From Molossus alvarezi (Eukaryota > Chordata > Mammalia > Chiroptera > Molossidae), in NCBI GenBank assembly GCA_037176705.1, contig CM073890.1, forward strand, positions 95,780,591 to 95,844,590: a DNA stretch of 64,000 nt, in the 5' to 3' direction. This document shows positions 55,990 through 64,000 of this stretch, one piece after another. The translations under genes and the position numbers were made by a program. A model generated the notes under the pieces. It was not told the origin of the DNA. It did no database searches and saw only the letters and a list, made by a program, of their open reading frames with translations. Every line of letters starts with the position of its first letter. Positions within the stretch are counted from its first letter, which is position 1.

Positions 55990-56582
55990 GGCTGTGTGAA
56001 AATCATGCTAATTTCAGTCATTTACGCAATCATTTGCCATTTATGCCAACTTGCTGTGTAATACCACAGTGATTATGCATATCATTAAATACATGTCGCA
56101 TTAGCCTTGGGGTGGGTTTCATTTGAATATAACACTAAACTGCGTTCAGGATTCTTAGGCTTCATGATTGTTGCTTATATCATACTGTCATCAGTTCCTA
56201 ACTTGAAAACTTAGAAGATTGCCATTGAGGGAAAGTTTGTTAGAACATCGCTGTCTCCTTCCAGCCTCAGTATAATGTCAAAACCGATAGCATGTGTATC
56301 TTTGCCATTTGGAGGTTCTCTAAATTTACCTTTTGACCTTATAATGTGGATTGTCCCCATGAATTCATCCTTTTGATACATTTCAAATCTAATCTGTTTT
56401 AAATTGCACTTAAAATAAAAGGCTTATGTTCACCATAAGTCTTTGCCCAAATGCATAATATTAATACATATGAAGGAATAACTGCTCTCCTCAGAATATA
56501 AATAGATTTTTTCATAGGAATAAAATCCTAAAAGAGTTATACTAAATGTTAATGCTTATCTGTAAATCTTGCATTATGGGTG
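55990..56582. other. AT-rich, conserved-looking noncoding stretch
   Basis: No repeats recognised. Dense in words resembling POU/homeodomain and bZIP sites, such as ATGCTAATTT (about 56008), TTACGCAATCATTTGCC (about 56022) and TTATGCATATCATTAAAT (about 56074). No open frame. Confidence 0.35.
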
Positions 56583-56833
56583 CCTTTTTTTTTTTTCTTT
56601 TTGAGGATATTTTTCCATTTATCTTCAGATAGAGTAGGAGGGAGGGAGAGAGAGAGAAAGTGAGAGAGAAACATCGATGTGAAAGAGACACATTGACTGC
56701 CTGCCTCCCGCATGACTCCAACCAGGAGCGGGGACGAGCCGCAACCGAGGTACATGCCCTTGACTGGAATCGGACCCGAGACTCCTCGGTCCACGGGCCG
56801 ATGCTCTAACTGCTGAGCCAAACCAGCCAGGAC
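56583..56833 (-). mobile_element. Ves SINE, type A, diverged
   Basis: Minus-strand copy: 'gaggatatttttccatttatcttcagatagagtagg' at the left, 'gcaaccgaggtacatgcccttgac' in the middle, head ending ACCAGCCAGGAC at 56832. The terminal hairpin is lost. A possible TSD (GGGTGCCTTT / AGGGTGTTTT) is blurred by T runs. Confidence 0.92.
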
Positions 56834-58616
56834 ACAGGGTGTTTTTTTTTTTTTTTTTTTTTTTACCATTATATATTTTGGCACTGTAATTTTTTAAACA
56901 ACAGCATATATTACATTTATCTCCAGAAAGTAAATATTCTTTTAACACTGGAATATTTCTTGAATATATGTAAAATTGTAATTTTCTCATTGGCTTCTTC
57001 AATATTAGTTATACTATTGCATATTATCTTTAGCAAACATGTGTCATATTTTAACCCTTTGATCATTTTACTTTGGGCAGTACAACCATAGCTTAATACC
57101 TTGTGACTGTCGTATATTAAAAAGCAATCCAGTTCTCATCCTGCACGTCCAGTTCAGCACATATTTTCATCCCAGAACCAGAAATACCGTGGGCCCAGTC
57201 TTAGCCCACTGTTGGGCTCCTCATCTCCTGTGTTTTATTATATGTTTTTACCTGATTTTATTCACTATATTTTAAATCTATTATAAGATACTTCACCCTG
57301 TTTTTGGAATTGGAATGGTGTGGAAAATTATAAGGTTTTGCCCAATGTGCTAGTGCTTCCAGGAGAAGACCACTGTTTTCTGAATGCTTTAAGGGGGACC
57401 AGCAGCAAAGGGCTGCTCCTTCTTCATCCCTCCATGTGGTGGTCTATTCTCTTTCTAGCGTGCTTTGTGGAAAACAGCTGCCAAAGAGGACATTCCAGCA
57501 GGCATGGGGCAGCTCTCTGCCATATGAAGGACGCCAAGATCCCATCTTACAGTGCAATTCCAGATTTCTCTTAAAAGCAGGAGGGGAGAGAGGGGGAAAG
57601 AAAGGAGAGTAGAGGTAAGGGCAGGCTAAGGTGTGTACTTATGATATGGCCAAAACGATCTAACAAGCGCAATTTCACAAATAAAACTATTTTCCTTTTA
57701 AAGTGAATCGTTGCACTGGGGTTTGCACCTGTCTCTGTTAACGGCTGAGAAAACTCCCAGGTGAAGATGACATGACTGATGGCTTTGTTTATCTTTTTGT
57801 CTCCTGAGCTGGGATGAGACAGCCACCTCCTGTCAAGGTTGCACACCAGGTTTCAGACACATTGTTTTAAAGGGTCTGACTGTTCTTGACTTTGGCTGCA
57901 ATGATTAAATTTGCCACTAGACAGAGCTGTTTGTCTTATTTTTGACCATTGCAGAGTTCAGGATTTGCAAGAGAATTGGAGCCAATGAAAAGAGAAAACT
58001 ATAAATGATAATATCTTTTATGAGAAAGACACCCTTAAAGTATACACTTAAGTGCCCTTTTTCTGCTGGTAATACATAATTTCCTGATTGCTCAGTATGA
58101 TTATTCCTTGGGAGGCTGCAAGTTAGTTTTCAAACTTCCACTCATCACCAGGAAGATTTCAATAGTGAATTAAGAATAATCAGGATATATTATGCAATTT
58201 GCTTATTCTTTTATATTACAGTAGCTAAAGTCAGAGTGACATCCTAAATTTTGAACTTTTTCTGGAAACTTTTTGGTAATTTATTCTCTGCTCTTTTCTA
58301 CGAAAACTGTCTATTTTGTAAGCACAACTTTTGGATTCATAATAGTGTTGTGTATCGCATGAGTTTATTTGCACAGCAATTTTTTTTTTTTTACTAAGAT
58401 GAAGTCTATATTGAAAAATTTTATATCACTACCATCCAAAGTGAGTCCTTCTGAGCCTAATCCACAAAGTACTAAATTGTCAAGTTGGTTAAAACTGAGG
58501 CTTCGGGCCTTCTGATGAGGAAGGGTCTGGACAGAGAAACCAGCAGCAGGTCCTTATTCTTTAGGCAAATGCATCATCTTTATTGTCAGAGGCATATAAT
58601 TCCATGCAACCCCAAA
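56834..58616. other. Unique AT-rich DNA, no gene recognised
   Basis: A 22-bp T run lies at about 56841-56864. The frame 57320-57574 plus has no known domain. 57890-58260 is repeat-free and AT-rich. A T run of 13 lies at about 58381-58393. Confidence 0.4.
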
Positions 58617-58800
58617 TAGTAGTTCTCAAAGGTTGGTCCCTGGACAAGGAGCATCAGCAGCCCCTGAGGACTTTGTTAGAAATACAAAATCTGGCCCCCA
58701 CCCCAGACCTACTGAATCGGAAACTCTGGGGCCGGGGCCCTGTAAACTGCTTTACTAAGCCTTTCAGATGACTCCGATGCAGGTTAATGTGTGAGATCTG
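58617..58800 (+). mobile_element. MER5A element
   Basis: 'agtagttctcaaaggttggtccctggac', 'aggactttgttagaaatacaaaatctggcccccaccccagacctactgaatc' and 'ttcagatgactccgatgcaggttaatgtg'. Non-autonomous hAT-Charlie transposon, with the middle well preserved. Confidence 0.85.
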
Positions 58801-58919
58801 ATGATGTAGAGAAATAGCTTCCCAGTGAGGGAAACCAAATTATGAACAAAAAGCTAGATGAAAAAAAAATAATACACGGAGCAACATGTATTATTTGGAA
58901 CATCCAAAAAAGCTATAAT

Positions 58920-59250
58920 CAATGATCTCAAAGATATAAGAGAATGCTCTGAAAGAGAATAAGAAAGAGCTCCTGGAAATGAAATATACAACAAATATTT
59001 AACTAAAATAATTAAATTGTATGTAAAATAAAATAAAATTTAATTAATTAAAATAAAAATTTAATAGAAGGGCTTGAAGATAAAATAACAAAAAGAGCGC
59101 ACACACACATATATTTTTACAGACAAAGAGATGGTAAATTGGAATGGATAAGAAGTTTGAAGGGTTAATGTAGGATCACCAAGATCTCCTTAATAGGAGT
59201 TCCATAATCACATATAGAAAATTGTCAAATAAACAGTATACAAATACACT
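58920..59250 (+). mobile_element. Possible old L1 5'-side scrap
   Basis: A-rich plus strand with 'tctgaaagagaataagaaagagctcctggaaatg' and 'ttaatagaagggcttgaagataaaat', wording similar to old L1 5' or ORF1-proximal sequence. Also a short CA run at about 59100-59108. Low confidence. Confidence 0.4.
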
Positions 59251-59680
59251 TGAGACACCCCTCAGGTTTTCTAGAAATAGGTGGATAGTTTTGGAGCACT
59301 CGAAGGTCCTCCATTATGACCAGATGGGAATATTTGATTCTGGTCTTTGCCACTAAATAGTCAAATCAATATTATTACTTGAAAGTTTTATTCCCAGGTG
59401 TCTGTGACCTAGAGAAACATAGGTTATATCATCTGACATGGAGTACTCTTGGACTCCTCCTCAAATCACCTGACAAACTGTTAATAAAACAAAGCTAAAT
59501 GTGTTAGAACTCACTGCAGTAAGGGAGACCACAATCCTGCCACTTTCTCAGAAGCAAAAAGTGAAGAGTGGCATAATTTTAGGGCTTTGGGGTCAGAGCT
59601 CAAGTGTTTGCCAAGGTGAGTGGACTCTTCTTTCTGATACTCTTAGAACCGAGCTGTAAAAATTTCATGAAGAAAATAGC
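59251..59680. other. Unique stretch
   Basis: Nothing recognised. Confidence 0.35.
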
Positions 59681-59832
59681 AGTTCCCTCCCTCCCTCCCT
59701 CCCTCCCTCCCTCCCTCCCTCCCTCCCTCCCTCCCTCCCTCCCTCCCTCCCTCCCTTCCTTCCTTCCTTCCTTCCTTCCTTCCTTCCTTCCTTCCTTCCT
59801 TCCTTCCTTCCTTCCTTCCTTTTCCTTCCTTC
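59681..59832. repeat. (CCCT)n then (CCTT)n tandem array
   Basis: About 18 CCCT units (59684-59755) pass without a gap into about 16 CCTT units (59755-59822), ending with a slightly broken TTTTCCTTCC. The 4-bp unit gives a spurious Pro/Ser/Leu-rich frame on plus (59604-60029) and Glu/Gly/Arg- and Lys-rich frames on minus. Confidence 0.97.
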
Positions 59833-60439
59833 CACAGAAGAGGAGACAGAAACCAAAGGGAGAAAATAGTACCTCGAGTGCAATAGCCAGTTGGTGGAAA
59901 AGGCAGGCCACGTGTTTTTATCGATTGCCTGCAGGCCCGTGTTTGCCCCTGCAGGACAGCTGTGGGACACGCGCTCTGGGCTTCCGGTTGGTAGCCACGT
60001 GCACGGGGCCTTTGCTGCCCTATAGATGATTAGAACCCTGGGCTCTTTGCAGTTTTACGGTGGAGAATTGAAAGTGGTCAGACGTATTTTGACTCTTGGA
60101 GCCCAGATCTTGAAATTTGTTGGGGCGCCGTTTCATTACTTGGCAAGAACTGGTATCTTTAGAGTGTGAAGTAAGTGGTAAAGATGGGAACGAGCCCCAC
60201 GTGAGTGCTAAGCTCCTCGCTAGTTGACACGTTCTCCCCGTTCGCAGCAACTCCTCCAGCAGCTTCTCTTGCCAGGGAAATACAAATGTCGTTGAAAGAA
60301 CAAACAGCTGTAAATATTAAAAGTCTGGCTTTTAAGAGGTTTCCAAAATAAATGATTGAAAAACCTAGAAAGTGAGTTTACGGTGATGTGAAACAAACCT
60401 TTGAGAAATGAGAACTGCTCACTGTAAATCAATACATTT
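59833..60439. other. Unique DNA
   Basis: No element or gene recognised. Several CpGs at 59920-60010 and 60120-60250. Confidence 0.4.
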
Positions 60440-61085
60440 TTGAGCACTTATGTTGTACAAAGCACTGAAGGCGACTTAAAAACATGATATTTTTGCCTTT
60501 GAGGTGTTAACAGTTTAGTAGGAAAGATGAAATACAAGTAAATTCGTCAACATTTATGTAATAAAACGTGACAGCTTTGGAGGATGAAGAGTGGAGGGCG
60601 CTGGTAGGCAGAGCCAGATGGATGGCCAAATAAATAATGCCGTGCATACTGGCCAGTATTACTCCCCCTTCCTTCAGGACAGTACCCAGTTCTGGTTTTG
60701 GAATTATCTTTTACTTGCAGTCATGGGAGGGCTATCAATCAACGTGCTCTGCATTGAACTAGCCACAGAAGGGGCTCGTGAACCGGATCATGCCCACCGT
60801 ACTGTCTTCCAGACTGACTCAATGACTGAAACTGTTGATAAAGTAAGTGTTGACCCCTTTGGCTAACTGGGTTGCTTGGGCTGACTTTGCTGAGCCATCA
60901 AATCTTTAGTCTTCTGGTCAATTCCTATGCCATTAACTCAGAATAAAGTCTTTTTCTTCATGAGTTTATGAGACTTGGTGGTGGTAGCAGGCAGGCAGAA
61001 GAACATACCGCTTTAAATGTGGGTGTCAGGGAAGAGAGGAGGTGACATTAGAGTAGGACCTGGGAAGGGGATGAGGGTAAGTAAG
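60440..61085 (+). mobile_element. L2/L3-like ancient LINE remnants
   Basis: 'tttgagcacttatgttgtacaaagcactgaagg', 'ctttgaggtgttaacagtttagtaggaaagatgaaatacaagtaaa' and later 'agaggaggtgacattagagtaggacctgggaagg' follow the order of an L2-type 3' end. The middle (60620-60960) is not assigned and contains the 91-codon frame 60591-60866, which has no domain I recognise. Confidence 0.5.
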
Positions 61086-62494
61086 TGAATGGATTTTGAG
61101 CTTGGTGACATCCTATTACTTCTAATTCTAGAACACTATTGAAACCATGTCTATAGTTTCTAAACTAATTAGACAGCTTGCGGACAAACCCTGAGGATTT
61201 AATGCTTTGCTAAGGGTAGTAGAGTTGGAAAATATTTCTGGTTCTTAGGTTAAATAATAGAACAGATGATGAAAAGAAAATGCTGTAGATGCAACTGTAG
61301 ATGAGGTTTATGTCTGCCCTGAAAGTAGCGGCAGTGGCTTTGTCTCACTGTGCTACATCTCATGTTATCATTCCCTTATCTTGGCTTTATAATACTCCAT
61401 ATTTAATAGGAGGATAAATTCATTTTTCAGTCCATCAATATTCAGTAAAATCTAACCTATATCTTTTTTACTAAAGAAAATAGACTATTTGGAAATATTA
61501 TCCCCATTTAACAATCCCTGTTAATATTTGAAATCACATATGGGGCTTCTCAGACACTAGTGAAAATAATTCCCCAAATTCACTTTACCTGCAAAACGGT
61601 TGCATCCCTTGATTAAATCATTTGTTAAATTCTGCCTGGAGATACACGTCACTTCCTAAGACAGTAAAAGATAAATATCAATATTCTTAGAATTTAGTCC
61701 AATCTGTACCCTAAAAAAGCAGTTTTACTCCTGGTCAAATGAAAATGTGATGAAGAACTGGGAAAAGAAAATGGAAGATTAGCAAGGCCCGTCTTCCCCT
61801 TTTCTCTTCTAAATGTATTATTATTATTTTTATTTTTTTCCTAAACTAAGTTTTCTTTAAATTCCAGAAGAGGAAAGTATTTTCCTTAGCATGATTTTTG
61901 AAGGGGAAATCAATGGATTTTTGAAGGAGAAATAAATGCATTGTAGCTTCTGCTTGTGGAATTAAAACATTTCTTACCTTGATTTTTATAGCAAATTGGT
62001 AATGCCTACATTTGAATTTCTTCTGGCAAGCCCTAGAACATAATACTCCACTCATCTTGCATTTATTTCTCACTGGCTATACAAATTTTTAAAACATGAG
62101 GTAAATCAAGTGGGAAGATTAAAATCAGATGGTTTTGCATAAACTATCAGTAATGAGGGTAAAACTGGCATTTCTCCATCTGCTTATTTGATTATACATT
62201 TTAAACATATTTTAAGACCAAACTAGAAGAGTTGGAAAGTGAAGCTGAAGTCCAAAATGGAAAGCATTTCTTAGCATTTTTATAGTACATTTTGAATATT
62301 TGAAATGCCCATGGTCAGACTATACTGGGACATGATCAAGTAGGTTTTTCTTTCCTCAAAGGATTTATTCAAACATGTATTTATGACAGAGGCTTCTCAT
62401 TTAGCATAAAAAAGGGAAAGCTTTGGGAATTTTACCCTTGTCTGCTTGTGTTGCCATGGGAATGTCCATTTTTATATCTTCAGAGAGAAACTGT
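61086..62494. other. Unique AT-rich DNA
   Basis: No gene or repeat recognised apart from short T/ATT patches (about 61817-61840). Confidence 0.4.
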
Positions 62495-62720
62495 CAGTTG
62501 GCGGAGCAGAGAGAACGTGAGCCTTACAGTTAGGAAATAATGAACCTACCTCTGGCCCTCACTCCTTCACAGCTGTACAACTGTGAGTAAAAGATTTAGG
62601 TTGACTAGGGCTCAGTTCTTTTTTTTTAAATGAAACTAAAATGATTTTTATTCTGAAGGGTTATTATGAGCATTAGAAGGGATGAGTGCATCAGAATATA
62701 TTCAGTAAATAATAGCAATT
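62495..62720 (+). mobile_element. MIR element
   Basis: 'cggagcagagagaacgtgagccttacagttagg', 'cctctggccctcactccttcacagctgtacaactgtgagtaaaag' and 'ttattctgaagggttattatgagcattag' match the MIR body in order, with a diverged centre. Confidence 0.6.
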
Positions 62721-63009
62721 ATTACATTGATACGACCGTGAAAAGATACCTAACGTGTAAATATTTTCTGCCTGACTTCATTCTTACATTTCTCCTAGAG
62801 AGCTTTCTGTCTGTCAGCTCAGGTCCTGGACCTATTTGTGATGCCAAATTAGGTAAAAACAGTAGAGAAGGAGGTGATCTGAGAAGGGGAAGAAGAGAGA
62901 AAGGGTAGAAACAGAGTGTCTGGCATTCATTTCAAAGAGCTGGGGAAATTGGGGGTGGCAGACGGATGCTGGGGTGGGTGTCTGAGTTTGGTGCTTTGCT
63001 GAGGAGGAG
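62721..63009. other. Short unique stretch
   Basis: Nothing recognised; slightly purine-rich at 62850-62920. Confidence 0.35.
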
Positions 63010-63225
63010 CAGGGTTGTCCAACAGAACCGTCTGCAGGTGCGGAACCGTTCCGAGTCTGAACTGTCTGATAAGGCGGCCACCAGCTACACTTGGCTACTG
63101 AGCACCTGAATGGGGCTAATGGGACTGAGACACTTTCCATTTTCATTTGATTTTAATTAATTTAAACTTAAATAGGCACACATCACTTGTGGCTACTTGA
63201 TTAGATAGCACACTGCTCCAGAGAA
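63010..63225. mobile_element. hAT-Charlie MITE (MER58-like)
   Basis: 'gggttgtccaacagaaccgtctg' at the left and 'gatagcacactgctcc' at the right recall the usual TGTCCAATAGAA / TTGGACAGCAC ends. Between them are 'ctacacttggctactgagcacctgaatggggctaatgggactgag' and 'tttgattttaattaatttaaacttaaatagg'. No transposase. Confidence 0.65.
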
Positions 63226-64000
63226 TCTAAGTAATACTAGAGACAGGGGGAAGGAGAGGAGAGGAGATTTTAACAAGTATTATTATAGACTGTGAATTAG
63301 ATCCTCCTTAATATTTCTTGAGAGATGCAACTGAAATTCATTTGAAATGAGTTTTGATAGCTTGATTGCATATATATGTGTGTGTGTGTGTGTGTATATG
63401 ACTCACAGCTGGGGAGCAGAGCACATGGGTCTCTGATTAATATTCGGTTACATGGATAATATGGAAAATTTACTTTCATTAACTGGATGGTAATTGAGAA
63501 TTTTTATGGACATAAAACTCAAGGAAAGAGTTTATTTATATAAGTTATTCTCATTTTAAACACACAGTCATACCCCTACTCCACATCTAGAACTCAATCT
63601 GAATATTTGACTCAGAAAGTGAGAACTGATTCTGGGCTTTATATTGTGTACCAAGATGTGTTTTCTCAGACAGCAGTGATGACAGCCACCACCAGGCAGT
63701 GCAGTGGATGGACCTTGGCGTTTCAGGGACATTCAGAGATGAATAAAAAATGTGGTGTGTGAGTATATTTTTTTTTCTGGGAAGATTCTAAATTTTTGTA
63801 TTGGAAATTTATCCTTTACATTTTTTTGTCTGCCCTGGAACTGATCACCTTGTTCACCACCCACTGTTGAACCTGAAAATACCAGCCAGATGCTTTCCCA
63901 CCTTCCCTGGCCGGGGTGTGGGTGTGAACACTTGCCCTTCACATCTGATCCTGAGTTGGAATTAGGAAATAGAAATGCCAGCACTTGGGGTGGGGGCAGC
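63226..64000. other. Unique DNA with (GT)n
   Basis: A GT microsatellite lies at about 63377-63396 inside an AT-rich block. No gene or other repeat recognised up to the window end. Confidence 0.4.

Noticed and set aside
59600..60029. Proline/serine- or glycine/arginine-rich proteins over the tetranucleotide array
   Set aside because: Frames stay open only because of the 4-bp simple repeat; there is no conserved protein.
60591..60866. 91-codon frame as a host exon
   Set aside because: No domain recognised; no clear splice sites apart from a chance GTAAGT near 60843; it lies among L2-like relics.
1..64000. Recent viral insertion or a new multi-gene defence or mobile system
   Set aside because: I found only solo LTRs and LINE/SINE/DNA-transposon relics. 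No cluster of intact genes or non-mammalian DNA is visible.

Overview
The window is a gene-poor, AT-rich stretch of mammalian nuclear DNA, almost certainly from a bat. The main evidence is at least 22 copies of two tRNA-derived SINE types of the Ves family, which is known from bats of the Yangochiroptera. One type (called type A here; 13 copies) starts GCCCTGGCCGGTTTGGCTCAG and ends in a short hairpin before its A-tail. The other (type B; 9 copies) has the classical Ves layout. Many copies keep perfect or near-perfect target-site duplications (TSDs), so type A was active fairly recently. The species cannot be named from this sequence. No convincing host protein-coding exon, tRNA gene, rRNA gene or CRISPR array was found. 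The window is best read as intergenic DNA or the inside of a large intron.

Layout. 1-2.2 kb: decayed L1 fragments. 2.3-8.3 kb: two SINEs and mostly unique DNA. 8.3-9.5 kb: an old L1 tail carrying a MaLR LTR and a SINE. 9.9-12.2 kb: two SINEs, two old L1 pieces and a MER5-like relic. 13.7-16.4 kb: a SINE and MER5, MIR and Tigger-like relics. 17.2-19.6 kb: a younger L1 with an inverted 5' part, a perfect 17-bp TSD and a SINE nested inside. 19.6-24.8 kb: mostly unique AT-rich DNA. 24.8-31 kb: two SINEs, a dense block of old L1 tails and one L1 inserted in another. 31-37.3 kb: ancient interspersed repeats, a possible LTR and a homeobox-site-rich AT stretch. 37.4-38.4 kb: a pyrimidine tract and a composite SINE/L1-tail insertion with another SINE nested in it. 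39-45 kb: an old L1 and several SINEs, including three in tandem. 46-51 kb: a 30-bp minisatellite, a MaLR LTR, an L1 3' part, a target site used twice, and another LTR. 51-56.5 kb: possible LTR, MER20, MST-like LTR, MIR and a CpG-richer unique region next to an AT-rich conserved-looking stretch. 56.5-64 kb: a SINE, MER5A, a long (CCCT)n/(CCTT)n array, L2-like and MIR relics, and a hAT MITE.

The only recognisable protein-coding remains are L1 ORF2 fragments; the best, at 17.6-19.1 kb, keeps an FTDD reverse-transcriptase motif but is frameshifted and interrupted. The LTRs are old, isolated and not linked to intact viral genes. The most informative content is insertion history: twin priming, nested insertions, reuse of one target site, a possible 3' transduction, and a terminal hairpin shared by the type A SINEs. 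Family names for old repeats come from memory of consensus sequences and were not checked by a search.
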